NCBI GenBank assembly: GCA_900457075.1
Contig: UGYN01000002.1
Location: forward strand, 3,534,001-3,598,000
Source of the DNA: Serratia quinivorans
GTDB lineage: Bacteria; Pseudomonadota; Gammaproteobacteria; Enterobacterales; Enterobacteriaceae
DNA: 64,000 bases
Direction: 5' to 3'
Below the pieces are notes generated by a model. The model worked only from the letters and a program-made list of their open reading frames with translations, did not search any database and was not told the DNA's origin. How positions within the stretch are numbered: position 1 is the stretch's first letter; the number at the start of each line of letters is the position of its first letter. The translations under genes were made by a program, and so were the position numbers. Shown here one piece after another: positions 1 through 10,109 of this stretch.

Positions 1-632
1 GCGCCAGCCAGTGCGGCGACGATGGTCAGGCTTTGTGGACGCCTGAAGGCGGCCAGCAGGAAGCTGAGGAACAGCGCCGGCAGCATAAAGGACAACGAGG
101 CTTCAACCACCGGGTATTGCTCCAGCGGTCCGTTACCGAACAGCGCTCCGATGGCGGTGCCCGCTACCCACGACAGCCAGGAGCACAGTGAAATGCCGAG
201 CATCCAGTTCTCGCTCCAGCTGCGGTTATTGCGCATCAGTTTGGCGGTAGCGGCGGCGAACACTTCGTCGGTCAGGCCGAACGCCCAGAGTGCGGTTTTA
301 CCGGCCGACATGCGTGAGACGATGCGGTGGCGCAGTGCGGGGCCATACAGCAGATGCCGTATGTCCATGGCCATCACGGTCAGCGCGGAAACCCACAGCG
401 ACATGCCGGCGCTCAGCAGGGCGGTGATCACGAACTGGCTGGCGCCTGCATAGATAATGCAGGAAAAGAAGATGCTCTCCAGTGGGGAGAACCCCAGCTT
501 AACGGCGCTCAGGCCAAAGGCAAAGGCCACCGGCACGTAGCCGATGACGATCGGTAAACTGTCGACGATGCCGTGGGTGAAGGTAGAACTGACGGCTGGG
601 GGATTGAGGTTTTCTGCAGCTTGGCTTTGCAT
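1..632 (-). CDS. ygaZ: AzlC-family branched-chain amino-acid exporter, large subunit (partial)
   Basis: The 5' part of an inner-membrane exporter of the AzlC/YgaZ family, which with a small AzlD/YgaH partner exports branched-chain amino acids such as valine. The reading frame starts at an ATG ending at 632 and runs off the left edge, so about 210 residues are seen and the C-terminus is missing. Visible features are a hydrophobic protein with the family's early segment GIVDSLPIVIGYVPVAFAFG and the motif AGASQF. It lies beside a ygaY-type MFS gene and proU, the same order as in E. coli, which supports the symbol. The ygaH partner would lie outside the window. Confidence 0.85.
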   Translation of the reverse strand, partial: MQSQAAENLNPPAVSSTFTHGIVDSLPIVIGYVPVAFAFGLSAVKLGFSPLESIFFSCIIYAGASQFVITALLSAGMSLWVSALTVMAMDIRHLLYGPALRHRIVSRMSAGKTALWAFGLTDEVFAAATAKLMRNNRSWSENWMLGISLCSWLSWVAGTAIGALFGNGPLEQYPVVEASLSFMLPALFLSFLLAAFRRPQSLTIVAALAG

Positions 633-752
633 TTTTATTAGTGTCGCAGGATATAGAGATCAATAGTTCATCTGCAGAACATTACCAGAGAGTGAGTAAT
701 GTTTATACCCTGCGGCGCTAATAAATTCCCGATATGACTATTCGCTTGCTAA

Positions 753-1952
753 TCAGATTGTCGCCGGTCCTTGCGGATCGTGGTGCTTGCCGCGCCACCA
801 GGTCAGCAGGTTGAGCAGGCACAAAATGCCCCCGGCCACGGCAACGCCGGTCCAACCCGCATGTTGATAGGCCGAGGCAGACAGCAGTGAGCCGAGTGCA
901 CCCCCGATGAAATAGCTGGTCATGTAGCCGGCGGTCAGGCGGTTGCGCGCTTCCGGCATAATGCGGTAAATCACGCTCTGGTTAGTGACGTGTACGGCCT
1001 GCACGGCCAGGTCGAGGATCAGGATACCGGCGATCAACGCCCACAGGGATTGTTTAGCGAAAGCGATGGGTATCCAGGAAAGCAGCAGCAGGACCAGGCC
1101 CACGCTGGTGGTTAAACCGGCCTTACCCTGATCCGCCAAATGCCCGGCGCGTGAAGCCGCCAATGCGCCGGCAGCGCCGACCAGGCCAAACAGACCAATC
1201 ACCCCTTCGGAATAACCAAACGGCGGAGCCGCCAGTAAAAAGGCCATCGAAGTCCACAGCACGCTGAAGTTGGCGAACGACAGCGCCCCGAGTATCGCGC
1301 GGGTACGCAGCAGCGGAGTACCACAAAACAGGGTGAAGATCGATTTCAGCAACTGCGGGTAATTCAGCCCCGAATGCTGCTTGTAACGCGGCAGTGCGCG
1401 CCACAGGATCAATGCCATCAGGATCATCAGCACGCTGGCGACCCAGTAGATGGTGCGCCAGCCGCCGAGTGACGCCAGCGCTCCGGCTACGGTGCGCGCC
1501 AACAGAATGCCGAGCAGCAGGCCGCTCATGATAATGCCGACGGTTTTGCCGCGTTTTTCCGGATGGGCCAGGGTGGCCGCCAGTGGCACCAGAATTTGCG
1601 CCACCACCGAGAACAGCCCGGTGAGCGCGGTCCCGAGGATCATCATCGGCAAGGTCGTGGAACTGGCGGTGATCAGCATGCCGCCCGCCGCCAGCAGCGT
1701 CATAAAGACGATCAGGCCGCGGCGTTCAAACATATCGCCGAGTGGCACCAGCAACAGCAGGCCAACGGCGTAGCCCAACTGGGCGGCAGTGACGATAAAG
1801 CCGGCCTGATTGACCGATAAATCGAAGTTCTGGGCGATGGTTTCCAGCAGCGGCTGGGCATAATAGTTACTGGCGACCGCCAGACCGGTGGCGATGGCGA
1901 TCAGCACGATCAGCGCCGGGCTGAGACCCGGCTGTGAATGTTGTTGGCTCAT
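753..1952 (-). CDS. MFS transporter, YgaY-like
   Basis: A 399-residue major facilitator superfamily permease with about 12 hydrophobic segments. The loop after helix 2 carries GDMFERRG, close to the MFS motif A pattern. It occupies the place of E. coli ygaY, which is a pseudogene in K-12, between ygaZ and proU; here the frame is intact. The substrate is not evident. A divergent LysR-type gene starts 104 bp away and probably controls it. The start ATG has no strong Shine-Dalgarno sequence, so a slightly later start is possible. Confidence 0.8.
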   Translation of the reverse strand: MSQQHSQPGLSPALIVLIAIATGLAVASNYYAQPLLETIAQNFDLSVNQAGFIVTAAQLGYAVGLLLLVPLGDMFERRGLIVFMTLLAAGGMLITASSTTLPMMILGTALTGLFSVVAQILVPLAATLAHPEKRGKTVGIIMSGLLLGILLARTVAGALASLGGWRTIYWVASVLMILMALILWRALPRYKQHSGLNYPQLLKSIFTLFCGTPLLRTRAILGALSFANFSVLWTSMAFLLAAPPFGYSEGVIGLFGLVGAAGALAASRAGHLADQGKAGLTTSVGLVLLLLSWIPIAFAKQSLWALIAGILILDLAVQAVHVTNQSVIYRIMPEARNRLTAGYMTSYFIGGALGSLLSASAYQHAGWTGVAVAGGILCLLNLLTWWRGKHHDPQGPATI

Positions 1953-2056
1953 AAGATATTAATCACAGGGAAAAGTTAGCCGAAGTATCGGGCACGACAG
2001 CCGGCGAATCCAATGTATAATTTTCATTTGATCAATCTCATTTTGCGATAGATGCC

Positions 2057-2935
2057 ATGAACCTGAAACAGATACGCTTTGCGTTGGCGGTAGCCGAAGA
2101 GCAGAGCTTTACCCGGGCGGCGCAGCGCTGCCATACGGTGCAGTCTGCCCTTAGCCACCAGATCGCCAAACTGGAAGAGGAGCTGGGCTGTACATTGTTC
2201 GAACGCACCTCGCGGCGGGTCAGGCTGACCACCGCCGGGCAGGCGTTTATTCAACCGGCGCAACGGCTGCTGGCGGCGAAACAGGCGCTGGTAGAAGAGG
2301 TGGTTGCCGCCAGCGGCACGGTATCCGGCACCCTGACCATCGGCACTATTTCAACCATAAACGCGATTGATCTGACCGAAAAACTGGGCAACTTTCATCG
2401 CCATTATCCGGCGGTGAATATCCGGCTGTACGTGGGCATGAGCGAAGCATTGCTGGAAGACGTCCGCCAACAAAAGACGGACGTGGCGTTTGTCGGTCTC
2501 TGGCCGGGGGATATTGATATGCTGCCGGTGTCGCATCGGCAGCTAACCGATGAACCGCTGGTTGCGCTGGTGGCGACGCAGCATCCGCTGGCCAGTCGTC
2601 AACGGGTCAATCTGCAAACCCTGTCAGAAGTGCCGCTGGTGGACTTTTACAGCGGGACCGGTGCCCGGCGGCAGACCGACCGTGCGTTTCAGGCGGCAGG
2701 TATCAAGCGGCATGTCAGTTTTGAAATTGACCATATCGAATGGCTGGAAAATCTGGTGCGGCGTGGGTTGGCGGCAGGCATTGTGCCCATCTCGACGGCG
2801 CAGCGTTTGAGTTCGCTGGTGTCGATCCCGATCGAGGATGGTCCGCGGCGACAGGTGTACTGCGTATGGCCGCAGCCGCTGTCCAGAACCGCCGAGCGGT
2901 TTTTGCAGTTTAGTGGGATAGCTATTGCTGAATGA
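2057..2935 (+). CDS. LysR-family transcriptional regulator
   Basis: A 292-residue LysR-type regulator. An N-terminal winged helix-turn-helix (about residues 1-60, with the typical SFTRAAQRCHTVQSALSHQI core) is followed by a substrate-binding domain with two alpha/beta lobes. It is divergent from the MFS gene at 753-1952, and LysR proteins often control such a neighbour. The 104-bp intergenic stretch contains TATAAT near 2015 and the short palindrome TTGATCAA near 2033 that could serve promoter and operator roles. The inducer is unknown. Confidence 0.85.
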   Translation: MNLKQIRFALAVAEEQSFTRAAQRCHTVQSALSHQIAKLEEELGCTLFERTSRRVRLTTAGQAFIQPAQRLLAAKQALVEEVVAASGTVSGTLTIGTISTINAIDLTEKLGNFHRHYPAVNIRLYVGMSEALLEDVRQQKTDVAFVGLWPGDIDMLPVSHRQLTDEPLVALVATQHPLASRQRVNLQTLSEVPLVDFYSGTGARRQTDRAFQAAGIKRHVSFEIDHIEWLENLVRRGLAAGIVPISTAQRLSSLVSIPIEDGPRRQVYCVWPQPLSRTAERFLQFSGIAIAE

Positions 2936-2942
2936 ATAGAAC

Positions 2943-2967
2943 GGGGCGCAGTGGTGAACTGCGCCCC
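2943..2967. terminator. Hairpin between convergent LysR and proX genes
   Basis: A 10-bp perfect stem (GGGGCGCAGT and its complement) with a 5-base loop lies between the stop codons of the convergent genes. There is no long T tract on either side, so it is a candidate bidirectional terminator only. Confidence 0.5.
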
Positions 2968-2974
2968 GGTGTTA

Positions 2975-3976
2975 TTACTTCTTCGCGGCTTCGGCGGCGG
3001 TTTTCACCCAGCCGTCAAAGGTGGCCTGATGCGCCTTGATCCAGCCATTAACGTGGCCCTGGATATCGGCTTCTGACGCCTGACCTTCATGCATCCGCAG
3101 GTTCTGCGCATTCACGTCGCTAATCGGCAGTTTCATGATGGCAAACAGCTTGGCGGCTGCCGGGTTGGCTTCGGCCCATTTCTTGTTGGCGGCGATGCGC
3201 ATGGTGTTTACCGGGAACCCATAGTTGGCACCGTTTGGCAGCTTGGTATCCATATCTTTCATTTCGCCCGGCATGGCGGAAAACGGCACCTGCAACCAGA
3301 CGACATCACGGCCCGGTACCAGCACGTCGCTCACCCAGTATGGCGTCCAGGTGTAATACAGCACCGGTTTGCCTTCTTTGTAGCGCGTAATGGTATCGGC
3401 AATCATCGCCGCATAGTTGCCCTGGTTGTGCTCGACGGTCTTATCCAGGCCGTAGGCCTTGATGTGGTGGTTAATCGCCGCCTCACAGCCCCAGCCCGGC
3501 GTACAACCGGTCAGATCGGCCTTGCCGTCACCGTTGGTGTCAAACAACTTGGCGATCTTCGGGTCTTTCAACTGCTCAACGTTGGTGATGTGGTATTTAT
3601 CGGCGGTTTTTTTGTCGATCAGATAACCCTGCGCCGCGCCGTTGACATAAACCCCTTCACGGTAAAACTTGGCGTCACCGCCGGCGGCCTTGTACTGATC
3701 GGCGTGCAGCGGATCCCAGTTCACCGCCAGGAAGGTTGCGTCGCCAGAGGCGATCGACGTGTAGGCGACGTTATAGTCCACTTCACGGGTGTCCTTGACG
3801 TCATAGCCCAACTTTTCCAGCGCCTTGCTGACCAGCAGCGTCTGGAAGGTTTCTTCAGATATGGTGCTTTGCACCGGCTGAACGCTAATGCCTTTACCCG
3901 GCAAGTCCGCGGCGGAAACCGCCTGTGAGCTAATCAATGTGGTGAGGGCAACCGCCCAGATTCCTGTAGTGCGCAT
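2975..3976 (-). CDS. proX: Glycine betaine/proline-binding periplasmic protein ProX, copy 1
   Basis: A 333-residue substrate-binding protein of the ProU ABC importer for glycine betaine and proline betaine. An N-terminal signal peptide ends near SQAVSAAD, and the mature part carries Trp-rich segments ([20 protein letters not shown]) of the kind that form the aromatic betaine cage in E. coli ProX. It is last in the operon proV-proW-proX-proX, 51 bp after the other copy. The two copies are similar throughout but clearly diverged, so this is not a recent duplication. A hairpin at 2943-2967 follows the gene. Confidence 0.93.
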   Translation of the reverse strand: MRTTGIWAVALTTLISSQAVSAADLPGKGISVQPVQSTISEETFQTLLVSKALEKLGYDVKDTREVDYNVAYTSIASGDATFLAVNWDPLHADQYKAAGGDAKFYREGVYVNGAAQGYLIDKKTADKYHITNVEQLKDPKIAKLFDTNGDGKADLTGCTPGWGCEAAINHHIKAYGLDKTVEHNQGNYAAMIADTITRYKEGKPVLYYTWTPYWVSDVLVPGRDVVWLQVPFSAMPGEMKDMDTKLPNGANYGFPVNTMRIAANKKWAEANPAAAKLFAIMKLPISDVNAQNLRMHEGQASEADIQGHVNGWIKAHQATFDGWVKTAAEAAKK

Positions 3977-4027
3977 AGTGAAATACCTTTTTTATGTTAT
4001 GAAGCCGGGATTTCCGGCACGTCGGGA

Positions 4028-5023
4028 TTATTTCGCTGCCGCCGCAGCGGTGCTGACCCAGCCGTCAAAGGTGGCCTGGTGGGCTTTAATCCAGCCGTCT
4101 ACGTGGCGTTGTATATCGTCGGCGCTGTTCTCGCCCTTGTGCATCCGCAGGTTCTGCGCATTTACGTCCGCCAACGGCAGCTTCATGATGGCGAACAGCT
4201 TGGCCGCCGCCGGGTTGGCCTGCGCCCATTGCTTGTTGGCGACGATATGCTCGTTATTGACGAAGAAGCCGTAATTTTTGCCGTTCGACAAGGCGGTATC
4301 CTTGTCTTTCAACGAACCCGGGCTGGCGGAGAACGGCACGGTCAACCAGACCACATCGCGGCCGGGCACCAGCTCGTCGCTGACCCAGTACGGCGTCCAG
4401 GTGAAGTACAGCACCGGTTTACCCTGTTTGTAGCGGGTCAGGGTGTCGGCGATGATGGCGGAGTAGTTACCCTGGTTCTGAGTAACCGTGTTGCTCAGGC
4501 CATAGGTTTTGATATGCGTGTTGATCGCGCTGCCGCACACCCAGCCGGGCTCACAACCGGCCAGATCGGCCTTGCCGTCACCGTCGGCGTCAAACAGCCT
4601 GGCCAGCTTGGGATCTTTCAACTGCGAAATATCGCTGATGTGATATTTATCGGCGGTTTTCTTGTCAATCAGATAACCCTGCGCTGCATTAGTGATATAG
4701 GCGCCCTGGCGATAAAACTTTTTGTCGCCGCCGGCGCTTTGGTACATGTCGGTTTGCAGCGGATCCCAGTTCACCGCCATATAGGTGGCGTCACCGGAAG
4801 CGATTGAGGTGTAGGCAATGTTGTATTCCACCTCGGCGGTCGGCTGGACGTTATAGCCCAGCTTGACCAGCGCACGGTTGACCAGCTCGGTCTGAAAGCT
4901 TTCTTCGGCGAGGGTGCTTTGCAAGGGTTTAACCGTGACGCCTTTGCCGGGAAGTTCGACGGCGAACGCCTGTGTGCCAAGCAATGAAGTCAGGGCCAAA
5001 GCCCAAATTCCTGTCGAGCGCAT
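4028..5023 (-). CDS. proX: Glycine betaine/proline-binding periplasmic protein ProX, copy 2
   Basis: A second ProX, 331 residues from the ATG ending at 5023. This start was chosen because it begins a signal peptide ([20 protein letters not shown]) that matches copy 1; a longer frame to 5134 would overlap proW. The same Trp-containing blocks ([20 protein letters not shown]) are present. It lies 53 bp after proW, in the place where E. coli has its single proX, so it is probably the ancestral-position copy. The two receptors may differ in ligand range or affinity; that is inference. Confidence 0.92.
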   Translation of the reverse strand: MRSTGIWALALTSLLGTQAFAVELPGKGVTVKPLQSTLAEESFQTELVNRALVKLGYNVQPTAEVEYNIAYTSIASGDATYMAVNWDPLQTDMYQSAGGDKKFYRQGAYITNAAQGYLIDKKTADKYHISDISQLKDPKLARLFDADGDGKADLAGCEPGWVCGSAINTHIKTYGLSNTVTQNQGNYSAIIADTLTRYKQGKPVLYFTWTPYWVSDELVPGRDVVWLTVPFSASPGSLKDKDTALSNGKNYGFFVNNEHIVANKQWAQANPAAAKLFAIMKLPLADVNAQNLRMHKGENSADDIQRHVDGWIKAHQATFDGWVSTAAAAAK

Positions 5024-5076
5024 AGTGGTTCCTTCGATTTTATCGGTGCCCCCGACGCTGGCCGGGGGCAGGGCAA

Positions 5077-6201
5077 TTAAGGCTTTTTGATGAAGGGCCG
5101 GGTGACCAGGCCGATGGGGCCGTGTGCGTACCAACGCCCCATGCCTTTACTGCGGCGATCGCGCCCCAGCGACTGGGTGAGACGGTCGAGAATAATCGCC
5201 AGGATCACGATACCGACCCCGCCGACGGCGGCCAGCCCCATATCGAGGCGACCGATACCGCGCAGCACCATCTGGCCCAGACCGCCGACGGCGATCATCG
5301 AGGCGATCACCACCATCGACAGTGCCAGCATCAGCGTTTGGTTTACCCCGGCCATAATGGTCGGCATCGCCAATGGCAACTGCACTTTAAACAGCAGTTG
5401 GCGCGGGCTGGCACCAAAGGATTCCGCGGCTTCGATAAGATCTTCCGGCACCTGCTTAATGCCCAGAATGGTCAACCGCACGATGGGCGGCAGGGCGAAG
5501 ATAATGGTGACCACCACTCCCGGCACGTTACCGATACCGAACAGCATGACGATCGGCACCAGATAGACGAAGGCCGGCGTGGTTTGCATGGCGTCCAATA
5601 ACGGCCGTATGACCTTGCCGGCGTGCTTGCTGCGCGCCAGCCAGATGCCGAGCGGCAAGCCGATGACGATACAGAAGAACAGGGCGGTCAATACCAGAGC
5701 CAGCGTCACCATGGCCTGCGACCAGGCACCAATAGCGCCAATGGCAATCAGTGAGACCAGCGTGGCGGCACCCATACCGAGGCTGGAGAGCTGCCAGGCA
5801 ATCAGCGAGAACAGCAAAATGGCGATCGGTGCCGGCATGCCCAGCAGCAGTTGTTGAAAACCGCTGAGGATAAAGTCGACCGGTACGCGGATCCCCTGGA
5901 ACAGCGGGCGAAAGTGCAGCACCAGCCAATCAATGCCGTGGGTGACCCAGGAGTCAAACGGTACCCAGGTCTTGTGGAACGGATCGAGCAGGTTGAAATG
6001 CTCCGGCTGAGCCGGTGCGCTATTCAGCCAGTCGGCGCCCTGAGCGGCCTGATTAGCGGCGTCATGGCTTGCCGGTGGCGGAGCGCTCGACCAGGCATCG
6101 CCGGCGGGAGCCGCTGAATTTGCAGCGTCAGTGGCCGGTGCGGCACTGGCACCAGCGTCGGCAGGCGCAGTGGCCCATGGATCCTGTGTAGTATCACTCA
6201 T
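5077..6201 (-). CDS. proW: Glycine betaine/proline ABC transporter permease ProW
   Basis: A 374-residue inner-membrane permease of the ProU importer. The first ~70 residues are Ala/Pro-rich and hydrophilic, longer than in E. coli ProW (354 residues). Hydrophobic segments follow, with the binding-protein-dependent transport signature ([20 protein letters not shown], the EAA loop) that contacts the ProV ATPase. Its start overlaps the end of proV by 8 bp, which suggests translational coupling. Confidence 0.95.
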   Translation of the reverse strand: MSDTTQDPWATAPADAGASAAPATDAANSAAPAGDAWSSAPPPASHDAANQAAQGADWLNSAPAQPEHFNLLDPFHKTWVPFDSWVTHGIDWLVLHFRPLFQGIRVPVDFILSGFQQLLLGMPAPIAILLFSLIAWQLSSLGMGAATLVSLIAIGAIGAWSQAMVTLALVLTALFFCIVIGLPLGIWLARSKHAGKVIRPLLDAMQTTPAFVYLVPIVMLFGIGNVPGVVVTIIFALPPIVRLTILGIKQVPEDLIEAAESFGASPRQLLFKVQLPLAMPTIMAGVNQTLMLALSMVVIASMIAVGGLGQMVLRGIGRLDMGLAAVGGVGIVILAIILDRLTQSLGRDRRSKGMGRWYAHGPIGLVTRPFIKKP

Positions 6202-7396
6202 TCGTTGGGCCCTCTTTATCCAGGGCCTGCAGCAGCATGGCCTTGGAAATAATTCCGATATAGTTATTTTCTTCGCAGACCACAGGTACCGCGCAAGGCG
6301 CCAGAGCGACCAATGAAATCAGTTCGCTTAGCGGCATGTCGGCCGGTACCGGGGCGGGAGCTTCCAGCAGGGCGTCATCCAGCGTCAGATTGGCCGCCAG
6401 CGCCTGCTTGAGTGAATCTACCGACACCACGCCGATAAATTTCTTTCCGCGTTCAACAACATAACCATAATCGCGGTCTTCATCCCGCAGCAGCTGTAAC
6501 GCTGAGCGCGGACCAAAACCGGGGGTTTTACGAATAAGCGCGACCGGACGACGCTTGGCGATATCCTTGGCGCTGAAAACATGGCTGACATCTACGCCAC
6601 GGAAGAAGGTGCGTACATAATCGTTGGCCGGATTATTTAATATTTCCTCCGGCGTACCGACCTGAATCACCTCACCGCCCTGCATAATGGCAATACGATC
6701 GCCAATACGCATCGCTTCGTCCAAATCATGGGAAATAAAGACGATGGTACGCTGATGTTGGGCCTGTAATTTGACCAGTTCATCCTGCATTTCGGTACGG
6801 ATTAATGGATCAAGTGCTGAGAAGGCTTCATCCATCAATAATATATCCGGATTATTAGCCATGGCACGGGCTAATCCCACGCGCTGACGCATCCCACCTG
6901 AAAGTTCATCGGGATAAGAATGAGCATAATTCTCCAGTCCGACCTGACGCAGGGCCTCGAGGGCTTTTTCCTGACGTTCCTGCGGCGGAATACCGGCTAA
7001 TTCCATACCGAATGCGGTGTTATTCAACACATTCATATGCGGCATTAAAGCGAATGATTGAAACACCATGCTGATCTTATTTCGACGTACGGTGCGCAGT
7101 GCGCTGTCGGATATTTTCGATATATCTTCACCGTCAATCAGCACCTGGCCGCGGGTGGGTTCTATCAGACGATTGAGAAGGCGTACCAGGGTGGATTTTC
7201 CTGAACCGGAAAGCCCCATGATGACGAATATCTCGCCTTCTTCAATGGCCAGAGAGGCGTCTTTTACGCCTAGTGATAACCCGGTTTTTTCAAGCAGTTG
7301 ATCTTTTGTCAGACCTTTCTCAATCAGTTTGAATGCGCGATCCGGATGTTCGCCAAATATCTTATACAGGTTCTTTACTTCGAGTTTAATTGCCAT
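6194..7396 (-). CDS. proV: Glycine betaine/proline ABC transporter ATP-binding protein ProV
   Basis: A 400-residue ATPase of the ProU osmoprotectant importer, the same length as the E. coli protein. It shows Walker A (GLSGSGKST, residues 61-69), the ABC signature LSGGMRQRV, Walker B ([12 protein letters not shown]) and two C-terminal CBS domains that in this family sense ionic strength or nucleotide. The start ATG ending at 7396 ([18 protein letters not shown]) has an upstream GAGGAAA and matches the E. coli start; a longer frame to 7447 is less likely. First gene of the operon. Confidence 0.96.
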   Translation of the reverse strand: MAIKLEVKNLYKIFGEHPDRAFKLIEKGLTKDQLLEKTGLSLGVKDASLAIEEGEIFVIMGLSGSGKSTLVRLLNRLIEPTRGQVLIDGEDISKISDSALRTVRRNKISMVFQSFALMPHMNVLNNTAFGMELAGIPPQERQEKALEALRQVGLENYAHSYPDELSGGMRQRVGLARAMANNPDILLMDEAFSALDPLIRTEMQDELVKLQAQHQRTIVFISHDLDEAMRIGDRIAIMQGGEVIQVGTPEEILNNPANDYVRTFFRGVDVSHVFSAKDIAKRRPVALIRKTPGFGPRSALQLLRDEDRDYGYVVERGKKFIGVVSVDSLKQALAANLTLDDALLEAPAPVPADMPLSELISLVALAPCAVPVVCEENNYIGIISKAMLLQALDKEGPTNE

Positions 7397-7468
7397 GCAA
7401 TTTGCTGTTTCCTCTGATGAATTATCAAACGATAAAAAATGTCCCAATAGAAAATAATAGTCGCCTAT

Positions 7469-7496
7469 ACCCTAACACAGTGAATATCTGAGACAA
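7469..7496 (-). promoter_or_regulatory. proU sigma70 promoter (P2-like)
   Basis: On the minus strand, TTGTCT (7496-7491) and TAGGGT (7474-7469) are separated by 16 bp and lie about 75 bp upstream of proV. The stretch around them (TCAGATATTCACTGTGT, then TAGGGTA and GACTATT) closely resembles the E. coli proU P2 promoter as I recall it (TTGCCT, 16 bp, TAGGGT). Transcription would start near 7462. Confidence 0.75.
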
Positions 7497-7502
7497 CCCT
7501 CA

Positions 7503-7802
7503 ATGTCCGATGAATGGGATATTAGCGATTTACATCAACATTTCGATTGGCTATGGTAGTGGGGTGGATATTCAATTATTTGAATCTGATATTCGCCTTA
7601 AACTCTTGGTTTTAGGTAAAAATAATCCTGCTGCAATAATCTTGTTATTTCCCCGTTCGGCACTGAATTCAGACAATAAAAAACCCGACCATAGGCCGGG
7701 TAAAAGTCATCAGTATTTCATTAATTTCAACGACAGGTGCCGATATCGAGGGGATATCGTCGCAGTCATATTATCCGCTTAATATGACAGCCAGATGTCA
7801 GA
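7503..7802. other. Intergenic region between proU promoter and citB-like stop
   Basis: About 300 bp, AT-rich, with no supported gene. It holds sequence upstream of the proU promoter, where E. coli carries H-NS-sensitive DNA, and the terminator of the convergent-side operon at 7677-7704. A short open frame on the plus strand (from 7510) has no ribosome-binding site and no recognisable features. Confidence 0.5.
7677..7704 (-). terminator. Intrinsic terminator of the citAB-like operon
   Basis: Read on the minus strand, ACCCGGCC-TAT-GGTCGGGT forms an 8-bp stem with one G-T pair, followed by six T residues. It lies about 100 bp after the stop of the response regulator gene. Confidence 0.8.
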
Positions 7803-8492
7803 TTAAGCCTTGCGATACAGACGGCGTGGATGACCGATATTGCCGTACATCATCTCTACGCGCACGAACTGGGTAGCGACGCAATATTCCAGATAACGCC
7901 GGGCGGTGGTTTTGCTGATACCCACCTGTTTGACCACGTCTTCCACCGCGTGCGCCGCCTCCGGCTGTTCGATAAACAGCGCCTGCACCAACTCCAGCGT
8001 ATTGGTTTCAATGCCCTTGGCACTGGGTTCGCTGGAGAACTGTTTGGATTGCAGGTTATACAGCGCGTCGACGTTGCTTTGGTCGATCACCTTAAAGGTG
8101 CGCTGGGTTTGAACAAACTGCATAAAACGCTCCAGCGAGTTACGCAGCCGCTTATAGGATACCGGTTTGATGATGTAGTCGAAGGCACCGTTGCGGATCG
8201 CCTGGCTGCAGGTGTTCATATCGCTGGCGGCGGTAATGAAGATCACCGAACAGCCGGGGTTTTTCACCGCGGCTTCTTCCATCAGTTCGATGCCCTGGCC
8301 GTCCGGCAGAAAGTTATCCAGCAGGATCAACCGCGGCTGGTGGGCGTTGACCTTGGCTCTGGCCTCGGCCAGCGTAGCGGCATAAGCCACCACCCGCAGA
8401 GCAAAGTTTTGCTCGATAAACTCGGCGTGCAGCGTGGCCAACTGCGGCTCATCTTCAACGATCAAAACGTCCAGTGCTTCTGGTTGCATCAT
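7803..8492 (-). CDS. CitB/DpiA-family response regulator
   Basis: A 229-residue response regulator. Residues ~8-125 are a receiver domain with the acidic pair in IVEDEP, the phospho-acceptor Asp in LILLDNFLPDG and the conserved Lys in IIKPVS. The C-terminus is the helix-turn-helix type of the CitB/DcuR family (VGISKTTARRYLEYC). In this family the partner kinase senses citrate or C4-dicarboxylates in the periplasm and the regulator activates transport genes. It follows the kinase gene by 18 bp, and the probable target, a 2-hydroxycarboxylate transporter, starts divergently at 10436. The subfamily (CitB or DcuR) cannot be fixed by eye. Confidence 0.87.
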   Translation of the reverse strand: MMQPEALDVLIVEDEPQLATLHAEFIEQNFALRVVAYAATLAEARAKVNAHQPRLILLDNFLPDGQGIELMEEAAVKNPGCSVIFITAASDMNTCSQAIRNGAFDYIIKPVSYKRLRNSLERFMQFVQTQRTFKVIDQSNVDALYNLQSKQFSSEPSAKGIETNTLELVQALFIEQPEAAHAVEDVVKQVGISKTTARRYLEYCVATQFVRVEMMYGNIGHPRRLYRKA

Positions 8493-8510
8493 TCGGGTGC
8501 TCGAAACGGG

Positions 8511-10109
8511 TTATAAGGTTTTAGGGATAAATAAAGAAAAAATGGCCCCGTGCGGCTCGTTGTCCGACACTTCTATACTGCCATGCGTCTGCGCTACGTG
8601 GCTGGCGACCAAATGCAGGCCGATGCCGTGGTCACCTTTATCTTCTTTGGTGGTGACGCCCTGCTCGAACAGCGTATCACGCACCTCGGGCGCAATGCCG
8701 ATACCGCGATCGGCCACTTCAATCACCAGCTCATTGCTGATATCGCTAATATAGAGTTCTACCGCCTCGTGTGGCTCGGCGCAATGCAGCGTAGCGTCTA
8801 CCGCATTATCCAGCAAATTGCCGATGATCGACATCAGTTCGGTTTCATTCAGCGCCGCCGGAATTTGTCGTAGCTGGCAGGCGGGATCGAAGCGCAGCTC
8901 AACGCCTTTTTCCCTGGCGCTGGAGTACTTGCCCAACAGCAAACCACAGAGTGCCGCCGAGCTGAAACGCTGCGAAATAAAGTCGAGAATTTCTTGCGCG
9001 CCTTCCGATTGAGCCTCCACATAGCGGATCGCCTCGTCGTAGCGCTGCATATGCAACAGCCCGGCCAGGGTGGCAGTCCAGTTAAGCTGCTCATGGCGCA
9101 TGATGCGCAGGTTGTCAGCGTAGCGTTTGACCTGACTGAGCTGACTACTCAGGGTATTGATGTCGTTCTTGTCGCGGAAGCTGATCACCCAACCCTGCAG
9201 CTCTTGCTCCTGCATAATACGCACCCGGCTGGCGATAACCCGCACGTGGTTAAAGCGGCAAACCTCGTCGTGGGTGTCGTGCCCCAACTGGGAAGCGCCG
9301 AAGAAGTCCGGCTGTGACTGGATAATCTCGCCGATATTGCGGCCCATCAGCGCGGCGGCAGGCTGGCGCAGCTCCAGCAGTTCACGCGCCGCGTGGTTGA
9401 TGGTGATGATCCGCAGTTGCGGGTCGACGGCGATGACGCCTTCATAGATGGCCTCCAGCAAGGCTTTTTGCTGACGCACCAGTAGCGCAATTTCTTTGGG
9501 TTCCAGCCAGAACATCTGGCGTTTTAAATTCTTCGACAATAGCCAGGAAAAAACAAACAGGGCGATTAATAACAACACAATGGAGCCGACGATTTGCGTC
9601 AGGGTTCTGGCATTCAGGTTATCAATATGGGATTTCAGATAGCCGACCGAAACAATGCCGATGACGTTATTATGCTCATCCATAATGGGCGCTTTACTGC
9701 GCAATGAAATGCCGATGCCACCTTTGCGGATGGAAATAATACTTTTCCCTTCCAAAACCTCTTTATTATCGCCCCCGACCATTGGGGTACCGACACGGTT
9801 GGTATATTCAGAGTGGTAAAGATGCCGGGTTTGTTTATCGCCGATCACGATATAGCTGGCATCGCTGCTGGCGCGTATTTTTTTCATCAATTCGGCGATT
9901 TTTACCGGGTCGTTTTTTTCCACCGCGCTGACCAGCGAGGGGATCAGGGCAATCTCTCTTGCCTGCACTTGCGCTCGCGCGCCGAGATCGCGGTGCAACT
10001 GGGCATCGAGCTGATAGTAGGTATAGGCGCCAATAAAGCTCAGCAGCAGGCAGGAGAAGGCGACCAGGCACAGGAATAGCTTGATTTGAAATGAGAGTTT
10101 TATGCGCAT
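8511..10109 (-). CDS. CitA/DpiB/DcuS-family sensor histidine kinase
   Basis: A 532-residue membrane sensor kinase. In order: a first transmembrane helix (residues ~10-32), a periplasmic PAS-like domain with the family motif YIVIGD and SLRSKAPI (ligand binding), a second transmembrane helix (~170-190), a cytoplasmic PAS domain, a His box (MRHEQLNWTATLAGLL) and an HATPase domain with N, G1 and G2 boxes (NLLDNAVDA, DRGIGI, GDHGIGLHL). It is divergent from the transporter gene at 10436 and begins the operon with the response regulator. Ligand is probably citrate or a related hydroxycarboxylate. Confidence 0.88.
   Translation of the reverse strand: MRIKLSFQIKLFLCLVAFSCLLLSFIGAYTYYQLDAQLHRDLGARAQVQAREIALIPSLVSAVEKNDPVKIAELMKKIRASSDASYIVIGDKQTRHLYHSEYTNRVGTPMVGGDNKEVLEGKSIISIRKGGIGISLRSKAPIMDEHNNVIGIVSVGYLKSHIDNLNARTLTQIVGSIVLLLIALFVFSWLLSKNLKRQMFWLEPKEIALLVRQQKALLEAIYEGVIAVDPQLRIITINHAARELLELRQPAAALMGRNIGEIIQSQPDFFGASQLGHDTHDEVCRFNHVRVIASRVRIMQEQELQGWVISFRDKNDINTLSSQLSQVKRYADNLRIMRHEQLNWTATLAGLLHMQRYDEAIRYVEAQSEGAQEILDFISQRFSSAALCGLLLGKYSSAREKGVELRFDPACQLRQIPAALNETELMSIIGNLLDNAVDATLHCAEPHEAVELYISDISNELVIEVADRGIGIAPEVRDTLFEQGVTTKEDKGDHGIGLHLVASHVAQTHGSIEVSDNEPHGAIFSLFIPKTL

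Noticed and set aside
3089-3928. Long open frame on the plus strand opposite proX
   Set aside because: It is fully antisense to a clear ProX gene and its translation has no family features; such frames come from the GC-rich third codon positions. The same applies to other long antisense frames (e.g. 4079-4807, 36927-37583, 39283-40146, 57971-59263).
7510-7782. 90-codon frame between proU and the citB-like gene
   Set aside because: No ribosome-binding site, no recognisable family, and it covers the terminator of the opposite operon.
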